A stretch of DNA of 64,000 nt from Maribacter forsetii DSM 18668 (GTDB lineage Bacteria; Bacteroidota; Bacteroidia; Flavobacteriales; Flavobacteriaceae). The stretch spans positions 3,857,001 through 3,921,000 of the forward strand of contig NZ_JQLH01000001.1 in NCBI RefSeq assembly GCF_000744105.1, read 5' to 3'. A program made the position numbers and the translations under genes. Positions 7,273-16,191 of this stretch are shown here, piece after piece; position 1 is the first letter of the stretch, and each line of letters begins with the position of its first letter. The notes beneath the pieces were generated by a model. It was not told the origin of the DNA, ran no database searches, and saw only the letters and a program-made list of their open reading frames with translations.

Positions 7273-10200
7273 ATGAATTATTTTAATAGGCGTGTTGCTT
7301 GTTGGAACAAAATTAGTTCCACCCACGTCATCCACACAATTATGAGAATATTCTTGTTATTCATAGCTATAGGACTTAGTTCTGCCTATGCGAACAATAC
7401 TTATTCCCAGACCAAGCTTGACATTGAAGTCAATAAAGTTCCAATGGAAGCCCTTTTCCAAAAAATACAAGAGAAAAGCGAGTATATCTTTTTTTACAAT
7501 GATGAAGTTCTTTTGGATAAAGGTATTGTCTCCATAAACATAAAGGGAGCAACGTTAAACACAATTCTTGACAGTGTTCTGAGAAACAAAGGCATGGTTT
7601 ATAGAATAGATGATCGCCAAGTCATTATTTATGAAAAAGTAGAGGAACTAAATCCCGAAACCTTAAAAATAAAAACACAAGATTTTACGGTCAATGGTAT
7701 TGTACAAGACCAAAACGGTCAACCACTTCCAGGTGCAAATATTTTAGAGAAAGGCACATCTAATGGAACACAAACAGATTTTGACGGTAATTTTGAGCTA
7801 ACCTTAAATAACAGTGATGCTGTTCTATCCATAACATACATCGGGTTTTCTCCTAGGGAAATTCCCGTTGATGGTCAGAGTAATTTCACCATTGTTCTAG
7901 AGGAAAGTGCTGCTGCCTTAGATGAAATCGTAGTTGTAGGGTACGGAACACAAAAGAAAAGTGACCTTACAGGATCTGTTTCTTCTTTAAAATCAGAAGA
8001 CTTAAATCCTGGGGCAAATGCGTCGGTTGATCAAATGATGCTAGGTAGAGCCGCAGGTGTTCAAATAAGTCAGTCGAGTTCTGCGCCGGGCGGAGGTTTA
8101 TCCATTAGAATTAGAGGTGCGAGCTCCTTAAATGCAAGTAATGAACCATTATATGTTATTGACGGTTTCCCAATTGACAATAGTGCAAATTTGACTTCTG
8201 GTGGTGCGGCTGAAGTTAGTGAGAACCAGAGCCCCAACAACCCCTTAAATTCTTTAAACCCCGCAGACATTGAATCAATAGAGATTTTAAAGGATGCATC
8301 CGCTACTGCAATTTATGGATCAAGGGGTGCGAACGGAGTTGTTATGATAACAACTAAAAAAGGAAAATCCGGAAAAATGACGGTCACATATGATGTCTAT
8401 AGTGGTGTACAAACCGTTGCAAAAACTATTGATGTCTTATCTACTAGTGAATATATCAATGCTATAAACGATCTTTCTCAAGAGCAAGGCAATGCTCCAG
8501 TTTTTTCTGATCAGGATATTAGCAATATCGGCAACGGTAATTTTTGGCAAGATCAAATTTTTAAATCTGCACCAATAACAAGTCATAATATCTCAGTCGG
8601 AGGAGGAAACGAAAACACTTCTGTATATGCCTCTTTCAACTATTTTGATCAAGAAGGAGTAGTCAAAAATTCCGGAATCAAAAAATATACCGGTCGAATT
8701 AATGTTGACTCTAAAATTGGTGAAAAAGCGAAAATTGGCTTAAACTTCAATACGAGTTTAATAAAGGACAATAACAATATTGACGGAATTCAGACAAATG
8801 AAAATGCCGGGCCTATATATTCATCTCTATTATATGACCCAACAGAAACAATTTATAATGATGACGGTACTTTCTCCCAGTCTGCCAATCTAACGGTTAA
8901 CAATCCGGTTACGTTGATCAATGGTATTTTAAGTCAAAATGAATCTAACAGAACTTTTGGTAATGCGTATTTAAATTATGAGTTTACAGATCAGTTATCA
9001 GGTAAATTTAACTTTGGTACGGATCGGCAAACTTCTCGTAGAGATATTTACAACTCTACACAAACAATTAGAGGTAGCGCTGCAAACGGAATCGCTAATA
9101 TCAATGTTTTAGAGCGCTCAAATTATCTTTTTGAATACACGATGAACTACAACAAGATCTTTAATGAAGATCACAACATTACAGTTTTGGGCGGTGTTAC
9201 CTATCAAAAATTCAGTCTAAAAAATTTCTATGGAAATATTAGCGGTTTCCCTTCCGATGATATAGGCACCAATAATCTTGAATTAGGAGATACCAATACT
9301 GACCAATTAGGAAGCCGCACAGAGGAAAACACATTATTATCATATTTAGGTCGTGTTAACTATAACTTATTCAATAAATTTTTATTGACAGGTTCTATAA
9401 GAGCAGATGGTTCATCTAGATTTGGAGAAAATAATAAATATGGATATTTCCCATCATTTGCTTTTGGATGGAAACTTAACGAAGAAGAATTTATACCTGA
9501 ATTGTTCAGTCAGCTAAAATTGAGAGCCAGTTGGGGCTTAACGGGTAATCAAGAAATAGGTAATTATAACTCACAGTTAACTTTTCAGTCCGGTCCAAAT
9601 GTAGTTTTAGGCAACTCTGTTTTAGGTAGTGTTATTCCTTCCCGTAAAGCCAATAATGATTTAAAATGGGAAACTACAGAGCAGTTTAATATCGGTATAG
9701 ATGCCGCTATGCTTAATGGTAGAATTAGTGCAACTTTAGACTATTTCTCTAAAAACACTAAGGATCTATTATTCAATTTACCCTTACCTCTTGCATCTGG
9801 TTATGCTTCAATATTAAGTAATGTTGGTGAAGTTGAAAATAAGGGATTCGAAGTTCTGATCAATACCACAAATATCATTTCTGATGATTTTAAATGGGAT
9901 ACTTCGCTTAATTTTTCAGCAGTAAAAAATAAAGTAGTTGATTTAGGTAGAATAGAAAGTATTGTAACTGGTAATATAATGGCCGTAGGTAATACGGCAA
10001 TTATTAGAGAAGGTGACCCACTTGCCTCGTACTATGGTTATGTAGTAACCGGTATTTTTCAAGAAGATGATGATATTGCAAATTCTGCACAACCTATAGC
10101 AGAGCCCGGTCATCCAATATTTGAAGATCGCGATGGTGATGGTGCTATAACTCCTGCAGACCAAACAATAATCGGAAGCCCTTTTCCGGATTTCACTTAT

Positions 10201-10680
10201 GGTATACAAAATTCATTTAGTTATAAAAATCTTCAATTAGATGTTTTCTTTCAAGGTCAAGAGGGTGCAGATTTAATTAATATAAATCTTATTGAATCAC
10301 TTTACCCTGCAAATTTCAGAAGAAATCGCCAATCCCGAACTATAACTGACCGTTGGACACCACAGAACACAGATGCAAAATGGCCATCTTCCGTAAATCC
10401 AAACGCTTATGGGGCAAGCAAAGTAAATACTTTAACCGTTGAAGATGCCTCTTACTTTCGTTTAAAAAACGTGCAACTAAGCTACAAGGTACCAGTTGAC
10501 AATGTTAACTTTTTAAACAGTTTGCGCGTGTATTTAACAGGACAAAATTTATTTACCATCACAGATTATGGTGGTTTTGACCCAGAATCTAATTCTCTTG
10601 GTTCAAGTAATGTAAGAGTCGATTATAGTAGCTATCCTACAGCTAGAACATATCTTTTAGGATTAACAGCTAATTTCTAA
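7273..10680 (+). CDS. SusC-like TonB-dependent transporter/transducer with STN domain
   Basis: A 1135-residue outer-membrane transporter for oligosaccharides, energised by TonB. In order: a long leader (about 1-45) with a hydrophobic signal core at 24-40; an STN signalling domain (about 50-118) that contacts FecR; a carboxypeptidase-regulatory-like beta domain (about 130-210, GxxxDxxGxPLPGANI type); the TonB box/linker around DEIVVVGYGTQKK (about 217-230); a plug domain (about 230-350, with LNPADIESIEILKDASATAI); and the 22-strand barrel to the C-terminal Phe. The STN domain ties it to the upstream sigma/anti-sigma pair. SusD follows after 23 bp. The ligand is unknown but probably sulfated, given the two sulfatases. 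Confidence 0.96.
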   Translation: MNYFNRRVACWNKISSTHVIHTIMRIFLLFIAIGLSSAYANNTYSQTKLDIEVNKVPMEALFQKIQEKSEYIFFYNDEVLLDKGIVSINIKGATLNTILDSVLRNKGMVYRIDDRQVIIYEKVEELNPETLKIKTQDFTVNGIVQDQNGQPLPGANILEKGTSNGTQTDFDGNFELTLNNSDAVLSITYIGFSPREIPVDGQSNFTIVLEESAAALDEIVVVGYGTQKKSDLTGSVSSLKSEDLNPGANASVDQMMLGRAAGVQISQSSSAPGGGLSIRIRGASSLNASNEPLYVIDGFPIDNSANLTSGGAAEVSENQSPNNPLNSLNPADIESIEILKDASATAIYGSRGANGVVMITTKKGKSGKMTVTYDVYSGVQTVAKTIDVLSTSEYINAINDLSQEQGNAPVFSDQDISNIGNGNFWQDQIFKSAPITSHNISVGGGNENTSVYASFNYFDQEGVVKNSGIKKYTGRINVDSKIGEKAKIGLNFNTSLIKDNNNIDGIQTNENAGPIYSSLLYDPTETIYNDDGTFSQSANLTVNNPVTLINGILSQNESNRTFGNAYLNYEFTDQLSGKFNFGTDRQTSRRDIYNSTQTIRGSAANGIANINVLERSNYLFEYTMNYNKIFNEDHNITVLGGVTYQKFSLKNFYGNISGFPSDDIGTNNLELGDTNTDQLGSRTEENTLLSYLGRVNYNLFNKFLLTGSIRADGSSRFGENNKYGYFPSFAFGWKLNEEEFIPELFSQLKLRASWGLTGNQEIGNYNSQLTFQSGPNVVLGNSVLGSVIPSRKANNDLKWETTEQFNIGIDAAMLNGRISATLDYFSKNTKDLLFNLPLPLASGYASILSNVGEVENKGFEVLINTTNIISDDFKWDTSLNFSAVKNKVVDLGRIESIVTGNIMAVGNTAIIREGDPLASYYGYVVTGIFQEDDDIANSAQPIAEPGHPIFEDRDGDGAITPADQTIIGSPFPDFTYGIQNSFSYKNLQLDVFFQGQEGADLININLIESLYPANFRRNRQSRTITDRWTPQNTDAKWPSSVNPNAYGASKVNTLTVEDASYFRLKNVQLSYKVPVDNVNFLNSLRVYLTGQNLFTITDYGGFDPESNSLGSSNVRVDYSSYPTARTYLLGLTANF

Positions 10681-10703
10681 TCTCAGAACTAAAACAAAAT
10701 ATA

Positions 10704-12137
10704 ATGAAATCATATATAAACAAATCAATAATGATATTGGTTTTTATAGGCGTAATTGCCTGTGAAAAACGACTAGATGAAGAAGTGTTTTCAGAACTTG
10801 CTCCTGCAACTTTGTTCACTAGTGAAAAAGGAATAACTTCTGTGTTGAATGCATCTTATGCTTATGCACATAGACCTGGTTTTCAAGACTCTTGGGCCGC
10901 TTACCATTTAGCATCTATGACCACAGGAGAAGTTTGGGGACAAGGTGGTTCTATAGAAAATTTATGGATATCTGAAATTGACTTCACTTGGGATGGCAAT
11001 CATGACCACATTATTGCTCAATGGACCATTTATTTCAACTCAATAAGAGACGCAAACATTGTTTTGGATAACTTAGACAATGAAGCTTTTTCAGAAGAGT
11101 TTAAACAATTGACCGAAGCTGAAGCACACTTTTTACGAGGTTGGGACTATTCAGAACTTTATAACTTGTTTGGTCCTGTTCCTCTATATAAATCATCTTC
11201 CGATGACCCATTGTTGCCAAGAGCAACAACAGAAGAAGTACAACAATTTATAGAACAAGAATTACTTACTGCAATTGCTAATTTACCAATCCAAGCACCT
11301 GCAATTGGTCGTGCATCAAAAGGTGCTGCCATGGCTGTTTTATGCAAATATTATTTAAATACGAGACAATGGGAAAATGCAGCAAATATGGCTGAAGATA
11401 TTGTAGACCTTGGAGTGTATGAATTATTACCAGATTATGGTCAAGTATTTAGCATTACCAATGAAGGAAATAATGAGTTAATTTGGGTTTTACCAAAAGA
11501 TGGTACATCGCCAACGGCAAGTCAAGCCATTGATGCCTTGGTTTTTCCTCCAGATTATCCAAGACCATTTCCAAATAATACAGTTTTTGCAGCAAGAACA
11601 TATTTATATGATGACTTTGTAAATTCTTTCGGTGAAAATGACCAACGCAAAAATTATATTATTACCGAATATGTAAGTACAAATACTGGCGAAGTTGTAC
11701 CGGGCTTGGGTAATGACCAGTCATTTCCTTACAAAATTGAATTTGACCCAGGTGCAGTTGGTGCAGCAGCTGGCAATGACATACCAGCAATTCGTTACGC
11801 AGATATTTTGCTAAGTCGAGCAGAAGCATTGAACGAAATTTCGGGACCTACTCAAGAAGCAATCGACCTAATAAATGAAGTAAGGAATAGAGCAGGAATA
11901 GATGATTTGACCTTAGGTGGCTATACTCAAGAAACACTTAAGGAAGCAATTCTTCAAGAACGCGCTTGGGAACTATTTTTCGAAGGTAAAAGAAGGGAAG
12001 ACATGATTAGACAAAATGTATTTATATCAGACGCTATTAGTCGAGGTAAAAATGCACAAGATCACCATAAACTATTCCCTATTCCGCAAGTGGAACTAGA
12101 TGCTAATCCTAGTTTAGAACAGAATACAGGCTATTAA
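10704..12137 (+). CDS. SusD/RagB-family glycan-binding lipoprotein
   Basis: A 477-residue surface lipoprotein that forms the lid of the SusC transporter and captures the glycan. The lipobox ends at Cys20 (after VIGVIA-type hydrophobics). TPR-like helices dominate the N-terminal half, with the family stretch AEAHFLRGWDYSELYNLFGP near residues 140-160. The C-terminal RagB domain carries RYADILLSRAEALNEI and LQERAWELFFEGKRREDM, both hallmark segments. Position directly after SusC and before a sulfatase is typical of a polysaccharide utilisation locus. Confidence 0.96.
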   Translation: MKSYINKSIMILVFIGVIACEKRLDEEVFSELAPATLFTSEKGITSVLNASYAYAHRPGFQDSWAAYHLASMTTGEVWGQGGSIENLWISEIDFTWDGNHDHIIAQWTIYFNSIRDANIVLDNLDNEAFSEEFKQLTEAEAHFLRGWDYSELYNLFGPVPLYKSSSDDPLLPRATTEEVQQFIEQELLTAIANLPIQAPAIGRASKGAAMAVLCKYYLNTRQWENAANMAEDIVDLGVYELLPDYGQVFSITNEGNNELIWVLPKDGTSPTASQAIDALVFPPDYPRPFPNNTVFAARTYLYDDFVNSFGENDQRKNYIITEYVSTNTGEVVPGLGNDQSFPYKIEFDPGAVGAAAGNDIPAIRYADILLSRAEALNEISGPTQEAIDLINEVRNRAGIDDLTLGGYTQETLKEAILQERAWELFFEGKRREDMIRQNVFISDAISRGKNAQDHHKLFPIPQVELDANPSLEQNTGY

Positions 12138-12156
12138 CAATAAAAAGAACAAAAGC

Positions 12157-13599
12157 ATGAAGCATATAATGAATAAAAAATCAAAATGTTCGAAGTTATT
12201 GTTGGGAACACTTATGATTGGTTTGCTAACACACTCAAGTACGCTCGTAAGTCAAGATTTACCTGTAAAGCCCAACATTGTCATCATATTCGCCGATGAC
12301 TTAGGTTATGGAGACTTAAGCTCATATGGTCACCCCACCATACATACACCCAATTTAGATAGAATGGCAAGCGAAGGTCAAAAATGGACAAATTTTTATG
12401 TAGGCGCCAGTGTTTGTACCCCTAGTCGAGCCGCACTAATGACAGGTAGACTTCCCGTTAGAAATGGACTAACAAGTGCTAAAGTCGGAGTGTTTTTCCC
12501 AGACTCACATAACGGTATACCTACCGAAGAAATCACCATAGCCGAACAATTAAAATCGGCAGGTTATGCTACGGGTATGGTTGGCAAATGGCACCTGGGA
12601 CACAAAGATGAATATCTGCCAACAAATCATGGTTTTGACGATTATTACGGTATACCATATTCTAATGATATGGATCACACAGGAAAAATTACATCTATGG
12701 AGCAATATTTTGGCAGGTATACAGATACTTACGAAGAACGAACTCCAGAGGAATTTAACGTTCCAATAATACGTGGCACCAAAGTAGTTGAGAGACCTGC
12801 ACAGCAAAATACTTTGACTAAACGTTATACCGAAGAAGCTGTCAAATGGATTAGTGACCACAAGAAAGGTCCCTTTTTTATGTATTTAGCGCATAGCTTA
12901 CCACATGTACCATTATTTGTATCCGATGAATTTAGGGGAACTAGTAAAAGAGGGCTATATGGTGATGTTGTTGAAGAAATTGACCATGGTGTAGGTAAAA
13001 TATTAGATTTATTAAAGTCTGAAGGTTTAGACAAAAATACTATTGTAATTTTCACTTCTGATAATGGTCCATGGCTATCTACAGGAATTTCTGGAGGTAG
13101 TGCCGGTCCGTTATTCGAAGGCAAAGGTACAACTTGGGAAGGCGGTATGCGCGAACCAGGTATATTTTGGGGACCTGGCTACATTAAACCAAAATTAGTT
13201 ACAGGCATGGGAACTACAATGGATTTGTTTAATACATTTAGTAATCTCGCAGAAGTACCTATGCCAACAGATAGAGAGATGGATGGAATTGATTTAAGTC
13301 CAGTTCTATTTGGTGATGAAGAAAGTCCTAGAAATGAAGTTTTTTATTATAGAGGACCTGAACTATATGCCGTTAGAGTAGGCGCATATAAAGCTCACTT
13401 TATTACTGAAGCAGGTTATAAATTAGATACTCGTGAAGAACATAACCCACCTCTACTTTTTAATATAGAAGAAGATCCTTCAGAAAAATATGATCTAGCT
13501 AAAAAACAACCTGAAGAAATTACAAAAATTATGCAGGTAGTAAAAGAACATAATTCTAATATGGTAAAGGGACCGGATTTATTAAAAGATCGAGGATAG
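12157..13599 (+). CDS. Secreted arylsulfatase-type sulfatase (Cys-type, S1 family)
   Basis: A 480-residue sulfatase in the SusCD operon. An N-terminal signal peptide spans about 1-33; an alternative start four codons downstream (Met5) is possible. The metal-binding strand PNIVIIFADDLGYGD is at about 39-53, and the active-site motif C-T-P-S-R is at 87-91 with Cys87 as the formylglycine precursor. Later metal and sulfate-binding segments include KWHLGH and TSDNGPW. It resembles arylsulfatase-A-like enzymes more than the divergent sulfatase upstream, so the two likely attack different sulfate positions of one glycan. No glycoside hydrolase or lyase is encoded in this locus. Confidence 0.93.
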   Translation: MKHIMNKKSKCSKLLLGTLMIGLLTHSSTLVSQDLPVKPNIVIIFADDLGYGDLSSYGHPTIHTPNLDRMASEGQKWTNFYVGASVCTPSRAALMTGRLPVRNGLTSAKVGVFFPDSHNGIPTEEITIAEQLKSAGYATGMVGKWHLGHKDEYLPTNHGFDDYYGIPYSNDMDHTGKITSMEQYFGRYTDTYEERTPEEFNVPIIRGTKVVERPAQQNTLTKRYTEEAVKWISDHKKGPFFMYLAHSLPHVPLFVSDEFRGTSKRGLYGDVVEEIDHGVGKILDLLKSEGLDKNTIVIFTSDNGPWLSTGISGGSAGPLFEGKGTTWEGGMREPGIFWGPGYIKPKLVTGMGTTMDLFNTFSNLAEVPMPTDREMDGIDLSPVLFGDEESPRNEVFYYRGPELYAVRVGAYKAHFITEAGYKLDTREEHNPPLLFNIEEDPSEKYDLAKKQPEEITKIMQVVKEHNSNMVKGPDLLKDRG

Positions 13600-13663
13600 A
13601 TTTTTATGATATCCACTTCACACGATATCATTTTATATGTAGAGAGTTTGTTAGTTTAATTTT

Positions 13664-13691
13664 AGGCGTATTGTATTTATACAATACGCCT
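13664..13691 (+). terminator. Rho-independent terminator after the SusCD-sulfatase operon
   Basis: A perfect 12-bp stem (AGGCGTATTGTA at 13664-13675 with TACAATACGCCT at 13680-13691) with a TTTA loop, followed by TTTCTTTTA. It lies 65 bp past the sulfatase stop and 55 bp before the end of the convergent gene, so it can serve the plus-strand operon and insulate the neighbour. Confidence 0.88.
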
Positions 13692-13745
13692 TTTCTTTTA
13701 GAGATTAAATGATTATATATGAAATATTACCCCTATGCTAAAGGT

Positions 13746-14420
13746 TCATTCCGTAAATGAGCTTGCTTCATAAGTATGTACTGGCACATACTTATCTACT
13801 ATATGCTCGGTAATAGCTTTTAAGGTTTTTCCATTCACAGGATGTAATCCGGGCGCAGTGTAAAATTCAATTTTATTTCCAGACTTATAATACCAAATTA
13901 ATGGTTGCCGAGTAGTTTCATCAAAAAAGTCTGTAGTTAAATCAACGTCAATTTTTTTTAAATTATGTAATCTCACTTCATCTAAGGGAACTACCTTTTC
14001 CTTATAGTTTACGGAACACGCCACCTTTTCAAAATGATCGCCTTTCCAAGTCATACACAAGGTCTCCTTATTCTTCTCGCTTAACCCAAGAATCAATCCG
14101 ACAACTACTATTAGACTTACAACTGCAAATACTTTCAATTTCTTTACATCAGTTTTAGTCTTATTATTTTGTTTAACGTATGCTGCGTACGAATCATAAT
14201 TTAAATACTTACACAACTCGTTTATGGTATGCTCGTTTTGAATTCCTATACTTTCTTTGCCTTCAAGATATTTATCGTAAAGTCTTTCTATCGTTCTAGG
14301 ACTAAGCGATATTGATTCCGCAATTAGATTACTAAGTGCATGTTTTGAATCTTTTGAACATTCCCTTTCCGCATTCTGAAAAACTTTCTCAACTATTTCC
14401 TTAATAATTGCCTCTTTCAT
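13746..14420 (-). CDS. Single-pass membrane protein with HTH-like N-terminus
   Basis: A 224-residue protein of a type often seen in flavobacteria but without a named function. Residues 1-85 look helical and resemble a DNA-binding or adaptor domain (SLSPRTIERLYDKYLEGKES segment). One transmembrane helix is at about 94-111, and the C-terminal half is probably extracytoplasmic. This topology suggests a membrane-bound regulator that senses outside and acts on DNA inside, but that is inference. The upstream region carries four 11-bp phased repeats that could be its operator. Confidence 0.7.
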   Translation of the reverse strand: MKEAIIKEIVEKVFQNAERECSKDSKHALSNLIAESISLSPRTIERLYDKYLEGKESIGIQNEHTINELCKYLNYDSYAAYVKQNNKTKTDVKKLKVFAVVSLIVVVGLILGLSEKNKETLCMTWKGDHFEKVACSVNYKEKVVPLDEVRLHNLKKIDVDLTTDFFDETTRQPLIWYYKSGNKIEFYTAPGLHPVNGKTLKAITEHIVDKYVPVHTYEASSFTE

Positions 14421-14490
14421 ATTACTAAAATTACAATTTAATTTTTACTACACGCTTTTATAAATACTCTTCAACCGTTGCTTTCATTGG

Positions 14491-14530
14491 TGTCGAATAC
14501 TTGTCGAAAACATGACGCGCCTATGTCGAA
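14491..14530. repeat. Four heptamers phased at 11 bp (TGTCGAA)
   Basis: TGTCGAA occurs at 14491, 14502 and 14524, with a degenerate TGACGCG at 14513. All four are spaced exactly 11 bp apart, placing them on nearly the same face of the helix. They lie 71-110 bp upstream of the minus-strand membrane-protein start. The pattern resembles a cooperative activator or repressor site. Confidence 0.65.
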
Positions 14531-14627
14531 CCATCATCCACCAACATATCTTTTCTTTGCTTCAGATTGATTTAAGACTATGATTTGCTACCACAGTCTA
14601 TTAATAAATCAGTCTCTCGGAATTCTA

Positions 14628-14697
14628 AAATACGGTCGGTGATTAGCCCGATTGAGAAGTAGCTAATTACTACCGTATTTGGATTTCCACTTCTCAA
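14628..14697. ncRNA. Candidate structured RNA with interleaved (pseudoknot-type) stems
   Basis: AAATACGGT (14628-14636) pairs with ACCGTATTT (14672-14680). Inside it GTGATTAGC (14639-14647) pairs with GCTAATTAC (14662-14670) with one G.U. The 14-nt loop contains TTGAGAAGT (14652-14660), which is the exact complement of ACTTCTCAA (14689-14697) just outside the stem. These could coexist as an H-type pseudoknot, though the 8-nt linker is short for an 18-bp stem, or act as alternative folds. The element is 104 bp upstream of the lipoprotein start. Confidence 0.45.
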
Positions 14698-14800
14698 ACT
14701 TGGGAGACGTCCCTTCATTTTTAATCTGCGATTTATATCGCATTCAAACACTGATTTCTAATTCGGTCAGCCATTGGTATGTCCAAAAATCTTAAACAAA

Positions 14801-14965
14801 ATGAAGAAAATTTATATAGTTGTATTTACGATAATCCTCAATTCTGTCTTTATATCATGTGACCCACAAGACCTATCTGAGAATGAAGTTGAACTTCAAG
14901 CCTGCTGTGGTGATGGTGGAGACATCCCACCTCCGCCACCACCACCAGATCCACCGGTTAGTTAA
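14801..14965 (+). CDS. Tiny Cys/Pro-rich lipoprotein
   Basis: A 54-residue precursor. I take ATG 14801 rather than an in-frame ATG 27 bp upstream because it starts the signal peptide directly. The lipobox ends at Cys20 (VFISC), leaving a mature peptide of about 35 residues. That peptide has an acidic middle, a Cys-Cys pair near residues 39-40, a glycine-rich turn and a seven-proline run before PDPPVS. Such a short mature lipoprotein cannot be an enzyme. It may be a surface peptide or signal. A strong terminator follows at once, so it is a single-gene transcript with a long structured leader. Confidence 0.7.
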   Translation: MKKIYIVVFTIILNSVFISCDPQDLSENEVELQACCGDGGDIPPPPPPPDPPVS

Positions 14966-14978
14966 ACAATGTGTCTTA

Positions 14979-15016
14979 AAGAGGATTGAGCTAATTGAAG
15001 CTTAATCCTCTTTTTT
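14979..15016. terminator. Terminator after the small lipoprotein gene
   Basis: AAGAGGATTGAGCT (14979-14992) pairs with AGCTTAATCCTCTT (14999-15012), with one G.T wobble and an AATTGA loop, followed by a T-run to 15016. It is between two convergent genes, and its 3' end abuts the stop codon of the minus-strand gene at 15015. Confidence 0.88.
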
Positions 15017-15839
15017 ATTCCGAAAGTTCTTTAATACTAAAATTCAATAAAACTGGCAGATGATCCGACAATTCTCTGGCACTAGTAATATTCTCACAAG
15101 CTTTCACAAAATCAATCACATAACCACTCTTGAATACAATTTTATTTGAATAGAAAATATTATCAATAGGATATTTCAAATAACCATCAGTAGCACAACC
15201 TTGCTTCAAAGTAGTCTTGGCATCAATGACCGTTGCATTATAACCCTGCGTTCTCAAGCCAATAAAAACTTCCTCCTTTTGGTCCACATTAAAATCTCCA
15301 GCAAGTATTATAGGATGTTGAAAGTCATCTGATTTCAGATAGTCGGTAATCGCCAATATTTCCCTTTCCGGGTTTTTATCGTGTGGTCTAGAATGAAAAT
15401 TGATTACAGATAATTTACGCCCATTAATATAGAAGTCAAGAAAAAAAGGTTCTCTATCAACAAGTGAGTCTAATTGTGAAATTAATGCTCCCCTATTTTT
15501 TATTTTGATATTTTTTGTCTTCCAAATGAACGCATAACGCTCTGTCACATATTTAGGGCTATTAGTTGGGTTACTTATCACATAATCCCACTTTGCTCCT
15601 TTTCTATTTAGGTTATCTGCCAGCTTTGCAACTGCCTGTGCTCCTCCATAACCGGATACCACTTCTTGTATGGCTACAATATCGGCATCGCGAAGTATTT
15701 CTGCCATTCTATCTAACTCTTCGCTGTTCTTAGTCTTACCAAAATCTCTAATATTCCAAGAGATAAGACTGATTTGTTCCTGTGAAGAAACCGTAAAATG
15801 AAATAAAATTAAGAGTAGAAAAATGGTCTTTTTAAACAT
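15015..15839 (-). CDS. Secreted endonuclease/exonuclease/phosphatase-family protein
   Basis: A 274-residue DNase-I-fold hydrolase with an N-terminal signal peptide (about 1-19, cleavage near SSQ). Family motifs in order: SWNIRDFG (about 26-33), DIVAIQEVV (about 53-61, metal-binding Glu), INFHSRPHD, the catalytic AGDFNVD and the C-terminal SDHLPVL with the catalytic His. It would be exported and cleave a phosphodiester, most likely DNA or RNA, for nutrient scavenging. The G-D-F-N rather than G-D-x-N spacing is normal for the family. The substrate is uncertain. Confidence 0.88.
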   Translation of the reverse strand: MFKKTIFLLLILFHFTVSSQEQISLISWNIRDFGKTKNSEELDRMAEILRDADIVAIQEVVSGYGGAQAVAKLADNLNRKGAKWDYVISNPTNSPKYVTERYAFIWKTKNIKIKNRGALISQLDSLVDREPFFLDFYINGRKLSVINFHSRPHDKNPEREILAITDYLKSDDFQHPIILAGDFNVDQKEEVFIGLRTQGYNATVIDAKTTLKQGCATDGYLKYPIDNIFYSNKIVFKSGYVIDFVKACENITSARELSDHLPVLLNFSIKELSE

Positions 15840-16191
15840 GGTAGATTTTAATAAAAACGAAAATAGTACAAATAGATTTTGCCCGATTACGGGATACCGT
15901 AAAAGATTTATTTCAAATTGTAATAGGTTTGAAACTATTATCGCAATCTTAACACACTACTAATAAATATTAATAACAACAAAAATCGAAAAATCGAAAA
16001 AAACGTAAACATTTGATTTCTAGACATAAAAAAGTTAATTATTATGAAATAAATAAATTGAAAAGAAATTAAATATGAAATTTAAAATTTAATCGTTAAA
16101 GTTTTATGTTATTTCTCAAATCGAATGATTATATAGATTTAACTAAATAAATTACTTCAAAACCATTAATCTTAATATTATTACAATTATT
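15840..16191. other. Divergent promoter region upstream of the ter operon
   Basis: 352 bp without a gene between the secreted nuclease and the first terD. It contains the 16-bp near-palindrome at 15887-15902. Some 21 bp further, a TAnnTTTG-type box TAGGTTTG (15924-15931) sits inside a TAATAG/CTATTA palindrome (15921-15940). That spacing would put the palindrome over the -33 region of a promoter reading into the ter genes, with a leader of about 250 nt. The rest is A/T-rich and featureless. Confidence 0.45.
15887..15902. promoter_or_regulatory. TTACGG-N4-CCGTAA near-palindrome, copy 1
   Basis: TTACGGGATACCGTAA: perfect 6-bp arms around GATA. One of four copies in intergenic regions of this window (others at 25929, 43718, 44434). 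It is 48 bp upstream of the minus-strand nuclease start and 21 bp before a -7-like box facing the ter operon. Confidence 0.6.

Larger units (their letters stand above)
14421..14800. other. Divergent regulatory region with phased repeats and folded-RNA-like segment
   Basis: 380 bp between two divergent genes, unusually rich in structure. It holds four phased heptamers (14491-14530), an interleaved pair of inverted repeats (14628-14697), a short GGGA/TCCC hairpin with GACG loop (14702-14713), and a TGCGAT/ATCGCA hairpin with TTAT loop (14727-14742). The density of pairing is far above neighbouring spacers and suggests a structured leader for the small lipoprotein gene at 14801. Confidence 0.6.

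Noticed and set aside
13607..13630. TGATATC/GATATCA inverted repeat after the second sulfatase
   Set aside because: Short arms with a 10-nt spacer and no U-run; the strong terminator 34 bp further explains the transcript end.
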